Shown here: positions 10,241 to 18,481 of the stretch, in pieces | Position numbering within the stretch: position 1 is the stretch's first letter | How the letters are laid out: every line of letters begins with the position of its first letter | Assembly (NCBI RefSeq): GCF_038003085.1 | Contig: NZ_JBBOOM010000001.1 | Location: 3,472,001-3,536,000 of the forward strand | Direction of reading: 5' to 3' | Origin: Psychrobacillus sp. FSL K6-2836 | Lineage (GTDB): Bacteria; Bacillota; Bacilli; Bacillales_A; Planococcaceae | Length of the DNA stretch: 64,000 nucleotides | Position numbers and translations under genes: made by a program | Notes under the pieces: generated by a model | Told to the model about the DNA's origin: nothing | The model's database searches: none | Seen by the model: the letters and a program-made list of their open reading frames with translations, nothing else

Positions 10241-10310
10241 TTAACAGAGCTTTAGTTTAGTGGTTTTATAGAGTAAAATACATCAATCTGTAATATATGC
10301 TATTCCCACA

Positions 10311-10352
10311 AAAAATCACTATTCTTTCCTAATGGAAAGGATAGTGATTTTT
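10311..10352 (+). terminator. Terminator of ahpCF
   Basis: AAAAATCACTAT, CTTTCC, a loop, GGAAAG and ATAGTGATTTTT form a near-perfect stem of about 19 bp flanked by A and T runs. Confidence 0.85.
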
Positions 10353-10361
10353 ATTTATTTG

Positions 10362-10397
10362 ACCGATTGATGCGTAAACATCAATCGGTTATTTTAT
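10362..10397. terminator. Second hairpin behind ahpCF
   Basis: ACCGATTGATG (10362-10372) pairs perfectly with CATCAATCGGT (10379-10389) and a T-rich stretch follows. It may be a back-up terminator insulating the next promoter. Confidence 0.55.
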
Positions 10398-10422
10398 ATT
10401 ACTCGGATGTTACTTTTAGAAC

Positions 10423-10450
10423 CATTTTGACAACTATACTTGTCAAAATG
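10423..10450. promoter_or_regulatory. Perfect 10-bp palindromic operator candidate
   Basis: CATTTTGACA (10423-10432) and its exact reverse complement TGTCAAAATG (10441-10450) flank 8 bp that end in TATACT, a good -10 hexamer. The half sites are centred 18 bp apart, about two helical turns, as for a dimeric HTH regulator. The site is 42 bp before the start of the XRE gene and is probably its autoregulatory operator. Confidence 0.6.
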
Positions 10451-10491
10451 ACTAGTTTTTGTTACGCTTTTTTTATGAGAGGGGATGCTAT

Positions 10492-10695
10492 ATGAAAACT
10501 CGCCTGAAGGAACTAAGGGCACGTGATGGGTTGAACCAAACGCAGCTTGCCAAGCTTACGAAAGTTTCAAGGCAAACGATTAGTTTAATTGAACGGGAAG
10601 AATTTATTCCGTCTTTATTAATCGCTGCTCGAATAGCACGTGTTTTTAATGAACCTGTGGAAAGTATATTTTTGATTGAGGAGGATGAATTATAA
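10492..10695 (+). CDS. Small XRE/Cro-type regulator (YozG/YgzD-like)
   Basis: A 67-residue protein made up almost entirely of one helix-turn-helix: LNQTQLAKLTKVSRQTISLIE is the HTH core, followed by the IARVFNEPVESIF dimer helix seen in this subfamily. ATG 10492 follows GAGAGGGGA with good spacing; an upstream in-frame ATG at 10459 lacks a ribosome site. It abuts the next gene with no gap, so both are co-transcribed. It probably represses this operon through the palindrome upstream. Confidence 0.85.
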   Translation: MKTRLKELRARDGLNQTQLAKLTKVSRQTISLIEREEFIPSLLIAARIARVFNEPVESIFLIEEDEL

Positions 10696-11373
10696 ATGAA
10701 AACGGTTATTCAAATATTAATCTCTGCTGTAATTGGATTCATTGTGGCAACACTTATGTTAAATAATTTCACGCTTGACCTTTTCAAATATGCGGATGCG
10801 ATTGTTGTAATTATTTTATTTATCAATATCATATTGCTAGGAGTTAGCTTTAAAATATATTGGCAAGTGAAAAAACTGCATAACACGGAAGCTAACGGGG
10901 ATGAAGAAGATGAAGTGGATTTATTAATATATAAAAAATTTGCTGATCACTCATTTTTTATTCATTCTAGTATTGTATTATCGGTGCTGGTTTTATGTAC
11001 AACACTTATTACATCACAAAGTGTATACTTGACGATTATTGCCATAGTTACTATGATACTTAGTTATTTGTTTACGCTATACATGACAAACTTAATCCGA
11101 TTAATATATCCTGAACGCAATATCCCAAAAATATCAGATTCCAAATATGAAGAAAAACTTTTAGAAGTTTCGGATGAAGGTGAAAGACATGTAATGCTAA
11201 TTGGATTCTATAAATCTTATAATCTAATGAATTTTGTTTTATTCATTGCCATTGTACTATCTACTTTCTATTCAATAACTACGAATCATTCTCAGCTATT
11301 TTCAATTATTCTAATTGGTATTGTCCTAATAATTGTAAATGGAAAGTATTGTTTTTCTGTTCGCAATAAATGA
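10696..11373 (+). CDS. Membrane protein partner of the XRE regulator (DUF3169-like)
   Basis: A 225-residue protein with about six membrane segments: residues 5-22, 33-53, 89-107, 112-130, 175-193 and 198-216. A charged cytoplasmic loop lies at 60-80. Small XRE regulators followed by a DUF3169-type membrane protein are a recurring pair in Firmicutes. The assignment rests on length, topology and context rather than a clear motif. Its start is directly adjacent to the upstream stop. The role is unknown. Confidence 0.6.
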   Translation: MKTVIQILISAVIGFIVATLMLNNFTLDLFKYADAIVVIILFINIILLGVSFKIYWQVKKLHNTEANGDEEDEVDLLIYKKFADHSFFIHSSIVLSVLVLCTTLITSQSVYLTIIAIVTMILSYLFTLYMTNLIRLIYPERNIPKISDSKYEEKLLEVSDEGERHVMLIGFYKSYNLMNFVLFIAIVLSTFYSITTNHSQLFSIILIGIVLIIVNGKYCFSVRNK

Positions 11374-11479
11374 TTGTCCCGCAATCTACTTGCCATTGCA
11401 ACGATAAAGTGAATATAGAGTTGAAGATGCTCGCTTAGTATTTTCTGAGTCCAATTTATAATAAAGGGGAGGAAAATTT

Positions 11480-11637
11480 ATGAAAAAGAGAGTGTTTCTC
11501 TATTTGTTAGGGTTAGCAATATTTGTTGTTGGTTTTTATTTATATAAAAAATGGATTATGGTTGGCAGTATTCTTATTGTGCTTGGGGGGCAACTTTAGT
11601 CATAGCAGCCTCATCGAAAAACAACCAGAAACTTTAA
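11480..11637 (+). pseudogene. Small membrane protein, apparently frameshifted in a G run
   Basis: ATG 11480 follows a strong AAAGGGGAGG. The frame encodes a basic N-terminus and two hydrophobic stretches but stops after 39 codons (TAG 11597-11599), directly after a run of six G (11585-11590). With one extra G, reading would continue as ATLVIAASSKNNQKL and stop at TAA 11635-11637, giving a natural 52-residue two-helix protein. This may be a true frameshift, slippage-based phase variation or a sequencing error. The function is unknown. Confidence 0.5.
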
Positions 11638-11648
11638 TATAGAAAATA

Positions 11649-11685
11649 AAAAAAGCACTATCTCCAAAGAGATAATGCTTTTTTT
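11649..11685 (+). terminator. Terminator behind the small membrane protein
   Basis: AAAGCA, TATCTC, a loop, GAGATA and TGCTTT form a stem with one A/C mismatch, followed by a run of T residues. Confidence 0.75.
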
Positions 11686-11863
11686 CTAAAGAATTCTTTG
11701 TTCCTAAAGAACTCTTGCGGGTTTGGCACCCATTAATGTCGACTAAAATAGTAATCGATAGTATGGAAGTCAAAATATATTTGTTGTTAGTAAACAAGTA
11801 TAGCACGTATCAAGACTATAAACAACATTACTTTTTAAAATTGTACAAGAATTCATAAAGTGG

Positions 11864-11872
11864 TGGTATAAT
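11864..11872 (+). promoter_or_regulatory. Extended -10 promoter
   Basis: TGGTATAAT supplies a perfect TATAAT with the TG extension. A weak -35 (TTGTAC, 11841-11846) sits 20 bp upstream. Transcription would begin about 95 bp before the 69-residue gene at 11974. Confidence 0.5.
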
Positions 11873-11973
11873 AACACACTGAGGTAGATTTGGAATTCTA
11901 GAATCTAATTGAATGGAAGACATATAGTGTTCCTTCCTGTACTTAAATAATAAATATTATCGGAGGTGTCGAT

Positions 11974-12183
11974 ATGAATAAAAAATGGACGATAGATGAA
12001 ATAAGAAATTATGTCAGTAAGAATTCAGAATGTGCATTGCTTTCAAAAGAATATGTAGGATACTCACAAAAACTCCTATTTAAATGTTCATGTGGAACTA
12101 ATTTTGAAAAAACATTCACAAAGTTTAAGGGGAGCAATCAGAAAAAATGCTCCAACTGTCAGGAAGCTAGACCCTCGAGATAA
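11974..12183 (+). CDS. Small zinc-ribbon-like orphan protein
   Basis: A 69-residue protein with CSC at residues 38-40 and CSNC at 59-62, the spacing of a zinc ribbon, in the context LLFKCSCGTNFEKTFTKF and KKCSNCQ. Modules like this usually form the N-terminus of larger phage- or nuclease-type proteins, so this may be a remnant or a free-standing finger. The start is well supported by TCGGAGGTG. There are no functional neighbours. Confidence 0.6.
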   Translation: MNKKWTIDEIRNYVSKNSECALLSKEYVGYSQKLLFKCSCGTNFEKTFTKFKGSNQKKCSNCQEARPSR

Positions 12184-12246
12184 GTAAAATAAGATTTGAT
12201 AACAATATTAGAAGAAGTTGAGACATAACAAGTCTTTAAGTTTGAA

Positions 12247-12276
12247 AACGTGAAATCGGTAACTCGACTTCACGTT
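12247..12276 (+). terminator. Possible terminator after the zinc-ribbon gene
   Basis: AACGTGAA (12247-12254) and TTCACGTT (12269-12276) flank an inner TCG/CGA pair. Only a weak T-rich tail follows. Confidence 0.4.
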
Positions 12277-12333
12277 GTTCACTTTACAGAGGTATATCAT
12301 TTGATAGCATTATTATTAAAAACCTATAATTCT

Positions 12334-12439
12334 AGTTGTTTGAAGTGAAGGCGGCGACTCCTAGGGGGACAGCACGAGCGAGAGACTACAGGCTCGAGCC
12401 GTGCCCCCCGGAAAGCGTTCGCCGTAACGGAAAACAACT
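12334..12439. repeat. Palindromic GC-rich intergenic repeat, MITE/REP-like
   Basis: The outer arms AGTTGTTT and AAACAACT enclose nested imperfect stems: CGGCGA with TCGCCG, and a GGGGGAC-to-GTGCCCCC arm with AGCACGAGC against GCTCGAGCC. It is much more GC-rich than its surroundings. Its left part (GGCGGCGACTCC) is the reverse complement of a segment in the element at 58138, so these are diverged members of one dispersed family. Confidence 0.7.
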
Positions 12440-12458
12440 GTAGTATAAACCTAATAGA

Positions 12459-12505
12459 AAGCCCCAAAAACTTTACTGATCGTAAATTTTCGGGGCTTAT
12501 TATTT
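12459..12505. terminator. Bidirectional terminator between convergent genes
   Basis: AAGCCCC (12459-12465) and GGGGCTT (12492-12498) enclose a second pairing, CTTTAC with GTAAA. It lies between the plus-strand zinc-ribbon gene and the minus-strand RND gene. Confidence 0.7.
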
Positions 12506-12563
12506 TTGAAGAATTGTCCCGGCCTCGTTTTCATAATTATTTTATATCAATAGGTATTATTTA

Positions 12564-15500
12564 TTATAGTGAGGCATCTTCTTCAGCAGTTTTGTTAAGA
12601 CGTTGCTTCTTTGATTTTCTAAAATAAAGTAATTCATATATACATGGAATTACTATTAAAGTCAGTAGGGTAGCCATAGCTAATCCACCAATAACAACAA
12701 TAGCAAGACTTTGTGATACTAGGCTTCCTGTTTCAGCTTGCTTCACTAGTAGTGGAAGCATCGCACAGATTGTTGCAATGGCTGTCATGAAGATTGGTCT
12801 CATTCTTGTTGCGGTTGCTTCCACAAGTGCATCTCGTATAATCATCTTTTGTTCATTTTGTTTAACTCGATCTAACAGTACAATCGCATTTGTTACAACG
12901 ATACCAATGAGCATTAAGGCACCAAGTAGTGCTGTAATATCTACTGGAATTCGAGTGATAAGAATTCCTAAAATAGCTCCAATTGCAGCTAATGGTAGTG
13001 AGCAAAGAATGGCAATAGGTGCTTTGATTGACTTAAAAGTAATGACCATAATTAAGAACACAATTCCGATAGAAACAAGCATTATTAGGAATAAATCTGT
13101 AAAATCTTCGGCTTGTTGACTGCTTGAACCACCGATTGATACTTCTACATTTTCTGGTATATCTATTCCTTCCAGATCCTCTTGATCTCCGAATATCTCT
13201 AAATTAACTGCGCTTGCGATTTCGGAAAGCTTGGCAGGGTCGACTGATGCTGTTACTCGAAGATAGGCATCGCCATCTTTATGAACCTGGTTAGTTGTAC
13301 GCTCTTCGCTTTGTAATGTTGCTATGGAGGAGACGGGAACCAGACCTTCATCGGTCATGACCGGAATATCTTTTAAGTCTTCAGGTGTTACTGTATCCAA
13401 TAGAGGTTCCATAAAAACAGTTTTTTGCTTATCATCTACACTAATTGTTCCAATTGGTGTTTTGTTTAACAATACGGCTAATTGCTGTGCAATTTGTTCT
13501 GTATTTCCTTTAGAAGGATCCACAACAAGTGAGTGTACTGTTTTCTTTTCATCCTGGTTAGTCGTAACTTCCTCTACACCGTCTAAGTTTTGTACTTTTC
13601 CTTTAATAGTTGTCGCTACATCCTCCAGTTCAGTTAAATCTTCTCCGACAACATCAATAGTAATATTTGTACTAGCTCCTCCCATCATAAAGGAAGCGGT
13701 AGTTATTTCAAAAAGTGCATCAGGATATTGTTCTTTTTGCTTTTCCATTTCTTTGACTATAATATCCGTATCCTTTTTGTCCTCTAGTAAAATACTGAAA
13801 GATGCTTCTGTGGAGGAACCTACCCAACCGTACTGAGCTGCTTCAGGAGGGGAGCCAACTTGAGCAAATACGTGTTGAACTTCCTCCATAGCTAGTATGG
13901 ATGATTCAAGTTCAATAGTCTCTTCCTTCACTCTTTCAATCGGTGTATCACTTGGATAACTAACTGTGGCACTGACATAGTCTGCAGAAGAACTATCAAC
14001 CGCCCCCTTAGGGATGATGAAGTATGCTCCTATAGATCCGACGAAGAGAAGGATAGACACTGTGAATACGATCCATTTATGGTTTAAAGACCAAGTAACC
14101 ATTTTAGGGAAACGAACAGCTGGCTTATGCTCAGGAATCTTAGCATTCTTCAATAACCCCGCACTCATTAGTGGGACAACTGTCAAAGCAACGATTAATG
14201 AAGCGAGTAAGGAATAGGTTACCGTTAAAGCAAATGGTAAAAAGAATTCCTGAAGTCCTCCATTTAACAAACTCATTGGCAGGAAAACGGCTACTGTTGT
14301 TAAAGTAGACGCAGTTATGGCTACACCCACTTGCTTAGTTGCGTCAATAATCATCTGGATAGAGAATTTTTCTGTTTGCATCTTACGGAAAATATTTTCA
14401 ATCACTACAATACTGTCATCTACAAGTCGCCCAACTGCAACCGCAACGCCACCTAGCGTTAAAATATTTAATGTTACACCCGACCAGGATAGCAAAAATA
14501 ATGTAAAGCAAAGTGATAGAGGGATTGAAATGATCGTAATAAAAGTGGAACGTATATTTCGTAAAAAGAGCATAATAACGATTGTTGCAAATAATGCCCC
14601 AAGAAGAACTTCTTTTATCATCGTATGAACGGAATTCTCCACTAAATCGGCTGAGGATATATAAATGACGGATTCCTGGTGGTCATATTTTTCATTGATT
14701 TCGTTTGTTAGCTTTTCAATCTCCTTGCTAATCGAAACTGCATTGGATTGACTATCTTTTGTAATGCTAATATCCAAGCTATCCATGCCATTAAAACGGC
14801 TAATGAAGTTTGAATCTTTTGTTTCTTCGATAGTTGCGATATCGTTTAGGGATACATCGGAGGTCACTGGAAGATCTTTAAGTTTATCTAGACTATTAAT
14901 ATCGCCAGTTACCTTAATATTGCTTGTTTTTCCATCAATTATTTTCTCTCCGACTGTTACAGAAGTATTTTGACCTTGAAGGATACCCAATATTGATTGA
15001 ATTGGAATTTGCATCTCTTCTAATTTTTCATCATCTATATTAATAGAAATGAAGGAGTCTGTTATCCCATAAACATCTACTTTAGAAACCCCTTTTACTT
15101 CTTGATACATGGATTGTAGTTCATTGCGTGCAAATTCTTTATTTTCTTCCGTTAAACCTTCATCAAAGGTAACCGCAATATTGACGATTGGAATCATAGA
15201 AGTATTTAACTGAGAAATAGTTGGCTTGGATACATAGGTAGGCAAGGATATACTACTTAAAGTATCTTGTACGTCCTGTTTTGCCTGTTTCATATCATAT
15301 CCTGCTTCGTAGAACAGATCTACTTTCGAAAACCCGTCTCCAGTTGTAGAGTAAATGGTCGTTTTTCCATTCAGCCCTGTGACTGCTCTTTCAATAGGGA
15401 GAGTTACTTCTGATTCCATCGTTTTGGAATCAACGCCCTGACCCATGGAAATAATAGTGATCTGCGGATTATCCGCAGTTGGTAAAAATTCCATGGGCAG

Positions 15501-15596
15501 TCTAAAATAACTTACCACCCCTATAATTAATATTAAAATGGTTAAAACTGCTACTGCTGCCCTGTTTCCAAATGCCCACTTTGTAAATAATGACAT
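12564..15596 (-). CDS. RND-family efflux permease (SwrC/AcrB-like)
   Basis: A 1010-residue inner-membrane proton-driven pump. One helix (about residues 11-30) precedes a large extracytoplasmic loop beginning LPMEFLPTADNPQITI. Helices follow from about residue 335, including GVAVAVGRLVDDSIVVIENI with the paired acidic residues that carry protons. A second loop and second helix bundle (MLIGIVVTNAIVLLDRV) complete the two-fold architecture. The closest known type is Bacillus SwrC/YerP, linked to surfactin export and swarming; the substrate is not readable here. It is monocistronic, with no adaptor or TolC partner. ATG 15596 has GGGAGGAA upstream. Confidence 0.9.
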   Translation of the reverse strand: MSLFTKWAFGNRAAVAVLTILILIIGVVSYFRLPMEFLPTADNPQITIISMGQGVDSKTMESEVTLPIERAVTGLNGKTTIYSTTGDGFSKVDLFYEAGYDMKQAKQDVQDTLSSISLPTYVSKPTISQLNTSMIPIVNIAVTFDEGLTEENKEFARNELQSMYQEVKGVSKVDVYGITDSFISINIDDEKLEEMQIPIQSILGILQGQNTSVTVGEKIIDGKTSNIKVTGDINSLDKLKDLPVTSDVSLNDIATIEETKDSNFISRFNGMDSLDISITKDSQSNAVSISKEIEKLTNEINEKYDHQESVIYISSADLVENSVHTMIKEVLLGALFATIVIMLFLRNIRSTFITIISIPLSLCFTLFLLSWSGVTLNILTLGGVAVAVGRLVDDSIVVIENIFRKMQTEKFSIQMIIDATKQVGVAITASTLTTVAVFLPMSLLNGGLQEFFLPFALTVTYSLLASLIVALTVVPLMSAGLLKNAKIPEHKPAVRFPKMVTWSLNHKWIVFTVSILLFVGSIGAYFIIPKGAVDSSSADYVSATVSYPSDTPIERVKEETIELESSILAMEEVQHVFAQVGSPPEAAQYGWVGSSTEASFSILLEDKKDTDIIVKEMEKQKEQYPDALFEITTASFMMGGASTNITIDVVGEDLTELEDVATTIKGKVQNLDGVEEVTTNQDEKKTVHSLVVDPSKGNTEQIAQQLAVLLNKTPIGTISVDDKQKTVFMEPLLDTVTPEDLKDIPVMTDEGLVPVSSIATLQSEERTTNQVHKDGDAYLRVTASVDPAKLSEIASAVNLEIFGDQEDLEGIDIPENVEVSIGGSSSQQAEDFTDLFLIMLVSIGIVFLIMVITFKSIKAPIAILCSLPLAAIGAILGILITRIPVDITALLGALMLIGIVVTNAIVLLDRVKQNEQKMIIRDALVEATATRMRPIFMTAIATICAMLPLLVKQAETGSLVSQSLAIVVIGGLAMATLLTLIVIPCIYELLYFRKSKKQRLNKTAEEDASL

Positions 15597-15887
15597 TGTA
15601 AATTTCCTCCCAAGTTAATTGCTTTAGAATAAAAAGTATAAAAAATTGCCTAAACAAAAGAATGTGTAGCGATTATTAGATTTTTACGGTGCCCCTTCCA
15701 TAGAATGGTTTGGCTACCATTTCATTGTATAAAAGGGAGGAGAGTTCAACATTGAGCCTTAGATTTATCTATTACTAGGGCTAGAGATGTACAAAGTCAT
15801 GAGCAAATCGATTACGAGCTGGTGGAAAAATAAATTATTATAAGTGGTCTTTTTAGAATGACCCATTTCATAGAATATAATGTTATA
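15597..15887. other. Divergent intergenic region, left part
   Basis: The first 30 bp carry the RND gene's ribosome site and AT-rich promoter DNA for the minus strand. Between 15690 and 15850 there are two very short plus-strand frames (one after GGGAGGAGAG, one from ATG 15787) of under 20 codons. I see no reason to call them genes. Confidence 0.4.
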
Positions 15888-15899
15888 GAAACCGGTTTA
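15888..15899. promoter_or_regulatory. Palindromic operator O1 of the beta-glucoside operon
   Basis: GAAACCGGTTTA contains the perfect palindrome AAACCGGTTT, the central-CG form bound by LacI/GalR regulators. It lies just upstream of the -35 region. The regulator is most likely the LacI-type protein encoded at 19355. Confidence 0.75.
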
Positions 15900-15920
15900 T
15901 AAGAATTTTCTAAAAATTCA

Positions 15921-15948
15921 TTGATTTTATTTTAAAATAGATTATAAT
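15921..15948 (+). promoter_or_regulatory. SigmaA promoter of the sugar operon
   Basis: TTGATT (15921-15926), a 16-bp spacer and a perfect TATAAT (15943-15948). Transcription should begin near 15955, inside the cre site. Confidence 0.75.
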
Positions 15949-15954
15949 GTTAAA

Positions 15955-15968
15955 TGAAAGCGCTTTAT
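15955..15968. promoter_or_regulatory. cre site (CcpA)
   Basis: TGAAAGCGCTTTAT matches the catabolite-responsive element and overlaps the predicted transcription start. This position predicts CcpA/HPr-Ser-P repression when glucose is available. Confidence 0.8.
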
Positions 15969-16011
15969 TTTTTAGTTAACCGATTTATTGCTTATTTTTT
16001 TGCCCTTAATG

Positions 16012-16023
16012 GAAACCGGTTTC
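16012..16023. promoter_or_regulatory. Palindromic operator O2 of the beta-glucoside operon
   Basis: GAAACCGGTTTC is a perfect 12-bp palindrome. Its centre is 124 bp from O1, with the promoter in between, an arrangement that allows repression by DNA looping. A weaker relative, TAACCGATTT, lies at 15978-15987. Confidence 0.8.
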
Positions 16024-16123
16024 TATAAAATTAAAGTGACTATAGGACACCGAAGATGCACATGCTTGAAGGATTAAATGACGGATTGGAGGGCAATTTA
16101 GAGGGAGTAAGGTGGTTTACTGT

Positions 16124-16165
16124 ATGAAAACTATTAAACTATTAAATTTCAGGGGGAAATCATAA
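16124..16165 (+). other. Possible 13-residue leader peptide overlapping the binding-protein start
   Basis: ATG 16124 opens a 13-codon frame whose TAA overlaps the ATG of the sugar-binding protein by one base. GAGGGAGTAAGG lies about 12 nt before it. Translational coupling is possible; chance is also possible. Confidence 0.25.
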
Positions 16166-17457
16166 TGAAATTAAAAAAACTGTTAATCGCTTCACTATCC
16201 ATTTTGTTCGTATTTATCGTTGCAGCGTGTTCTTCTGATAATTCATCTGATGATTCAGATGAAGCGGGAGGAGATGGAGAAAAAATCACTTTAGATTTTT
16301 GGTTATTTGGTGCTACCGGGTATGAGGAACTTGTCAAAGAGTATGAGAAACAAAATGAGAATATAAAAATTAAAATAAAAACTTCAGAAACAGCAGATCA
16401 TCATAACAATTTATTTACAGCTCTTTCTGCTGGTAGTGGTGCGCCGGATATAGCTGCACTTGAGCTTGACCAACTCGATCGTTTCCGTGATGCACAAGAT
16501 CGCTTTGTCAATCTATATGATATGGGCGCGGATGATGTGAAAGGTGAATATTTGGACTGGAAATGGGAAATTGCAGAGAATGATGATGGCAAGTTCCTAA
16601 TGGGTCTTCCAACTGATATTGGTCCTAAGGGTCTTTACTACAGACTAGATGTATTTGAAGAAGCAGGTTTACCAACAACTCCCGAAGAGGTTTCTGCTTT
16701 AATCGCAACTCCTGAAGATTTTAAGGAAGCTGCTATTCAAATAAAAGAAAAAACTGGTAAACCTATGGTTGCTAGTATGGAAATGATGTACCGAGCACAG
16801 TTAGATGCGTTAGAGGAAAGTTATTTTGATAAGGAAGGTAACCTATTGATAGAAGAAAGTGGAAATGGAGTTAAAGAAGCATATGACTTAGCTATCGAAA
16901 TGAACGAACTTGGTTTGGTCGGAAATTATGCAATGTGGTCAGCTGAATGGGCAAGTGGAGTTGACAATGGAGACTTTGCAGTGGAATTAGGAGCTGCTTG
17001 GTTCAAAGGGTGGATGGAATCGAATGCTCCTGAAGCTACTGGAGAATTTAATATAGCTACATTACCGACTGAGTACAGCGGAAACTGGGGTGGTTCTTAC
17101 ATTTCTATCCCTAAAGAAACAAAACATGCAGAAGAAGCATATGAGTTTGTAAAATGGTTGGTTTCACCTGAAAACCAATTAGAATCTTTTAAGAGTAATG
17201 GTCTTTTCCCTTCTGCACCTGCTGTATATGATATGGCTGAATTTAAAGAAGCAAGCGATGATTATTTTGGTGGGCAGTCGACACAAACAGTGTTTGCCGA
17301 GTCTGCACAAAAGATTGGAAAGGTATACAAAGGGAAGGATTATACAAGCGTACACGATGAAATTCTTGCTGCTTTAGTTAACTCACAGGACGGAGCAGAT
17401 GCAGAGAAAGAATGGACTGAAGCTATCAAACGTATTAAAACTAAACTAGATCGCTAA
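16165..17457 (+). CDS. Sugar ABC transporter substrate-binding lipoprotein (CUT1)
   Basis: A 430-residue protein. The lipoprotein signal peptide ends in the lipobox VAAC, with the lipid-attached Cys at residue 22, followed by an acidic Ser/Asp linker. The mature part has the family 1 solute-binding fold (LDFWLFGATGYEELVKEYEK at the start, GGSYISIPKETKHAEEAYEF near the end). It captures the sugar outside the membrane and delivers it to the two permeases encoded next. The beta-glucosidase in the same cluster suggests cellobiose or another beta-glucoside. The ATG follows CAGGGGGAAA. Confidence 0.9.
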   Translation: MKLKKLLIASLSILFVFIVAACSSDNSSDDSDEAGGDGEKITLDFWLFGATGYEELVKEYEKQNENIKIKIKTSETADHHNNLFTALSAGSGAPDIAALELDQLDRFRDAQDRFVNLYDMGADDVKGEYLDWKWEIAENDDGKFLMGLPTDIGPKGLYYRLDVFEEAGLPTTPEEVSALIATPEDFKEAAIQIKEKTGKPMVASMEMMYRAQLDALEESYFDKEGNLLIEESGNGVKEAYDLAIEMNELGLVGNYAMWSAEWASGVDNGDFAVELGAAWFKGWMESNAPEATGEFNIATLPTEYSGNWGGSYISIPKETKHAEEAYEFVKWLVSPENQLESFKSNGLFPSAPAVYDMAEFKEASDDYFGGQSTQTVFAESAQKIGKVYKGKDYTSVHDEILAALVNSQDGADAEKEWTEAIKRIKTKLDR

Positions 17458-17477
17458 AGTTGAGAAAGTGAATGACA

Positions 17478-17503
17478 TATTCGGCGGTTTTACCCGCCGA
17501 ATA
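17478..17503 (+). other. Intercistronic hairpin between binding protein and permeases
   Basis: TATTCGGCGG and CCGCCGAATA form a perfect 10-bp stem with a 6-nt loop and no T tract. Such hairpins commonly stabilise or limit transcripts so that the binding protein is made in excess over the permeases. Confidence 0.7.
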
Positions 17504-17533
17504 TACTCTGTATGTAGGTAGGAGGACGAGTGT

Positions 17534-18481
17534 ATGGTTTCTTTAGATGAAAAACATCAAAAAAGACGAAGGAAAGGTTTTTCATCGCAAGAGATGAAGG
17601 AGATGCTTTCGGGGTATTTATATATATCACCTTTTTTTATCATATTTGCGATTATTGGTCTCTATCCGGCAATATTTAGTTTAATCCTAGCATTTCAAAA
17701 ATGGAATGGTATGGGAGAAATGGAGTTTGTCGGGTTAAGTAATTTTCAGGTAATACTAAGTGATCCGTTATTTTGGAAATCTGTTTACAATACAATTATT
17801 CTTGGGTTAATGGGGACTGCTCCTCAACTTGTCATTGGGCTAATCTTGGCTTTTTTATTGAATCTGTCTTACTTACGTTTCAAAGCTTTTTTTAGGGTAA
17901 CTATTTTTATGCCATATATTACTTCAATGGTAGCGGTTGCTTTAGTATTTAGTGTATTTTTTAGTAACAATGAAACAGCTTTAGTAAACTATATTATCGG
18001 CCTATTTGGATTTGACCCAGTCAGCTGGAAGACCTCTGAATGGGGAGCAAAGATAGCGATTTCGACAATGGTTTTTTGGCGCTGGCTTGGTTACAACACG
18101 ATCATTTATTTAGCCGGTATGCAAAGCATTCCGAACGAACTTTATGAAGCATCTAGAATTGATGGAGCTAGTATTTTCCAACAGCTTCGATATATTACGA
18201 TTCCATTACTGAAACCATTTATTATACTAACGGTATTCTTTTCGACAGTTGGAGCGATGCAATTATTTACGGAGCCAACTGTGTTTCTAGGTAATACTGC
18301 TTTTGCAAGAGATGAAGCAATGACAGTTGTTATGTATTTATATCGCGATGCATTTAGGTTATCCTCCTTCGGGACGGCATCTGCAGCTGCTATTGTTCTG
18401 TTGTTATTCATCGTAGTTGCCTCAGCTTTTAATATGATGCTCACTAAAAGACTCGGTAAGGATGGGAGGAAACATGTGTGA
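17534..18481 (+). CDS. Sugar ABC transporter permease, MalF/UgpA type
   Basis: A 315-residue inner-membrane protein with six helices. The EAA loop is at about residues 200-220 (ELYEASRIDGASIFQQLRYITIPLLKP), where the ATPase docks. It forms the transmembrane pore with the next gene product, which it overlaps by 4 bp. No ATPase is encoded in the cluster, so a shared MsmX-type ATPase elsewhere is likely. ATG 17534 follows AGGAGGACG. Confidence 0.92.
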   Translation: MVSLDEKHQKRRRKGFSSQEMKEMLSGYLYISPFFIIFAIIGLYPAIFSLILAFQKWNGMGEMEFVGLSNFQVILSDPLFWKSVYNTIILGLMGTAPQLVIGLILAFLLNLSYLRFKAFFRVTIFMPYITSMVAVALVFSVFFSNNETALVNYIIGLFGFDPVSWKTSEWGAKIAISTMVFWRWLGYNTIIYLAGMQSIPNELYEASRIDGASIFQQLRYITIPLLKPFIILTVFFSTVGAMQLFTEPTVFLGNTAFARDEAMTVVMYLYRDAFRLSSFGTASAAAIVLLLFIVVASAFNMMLTKRLGKDGRKHV

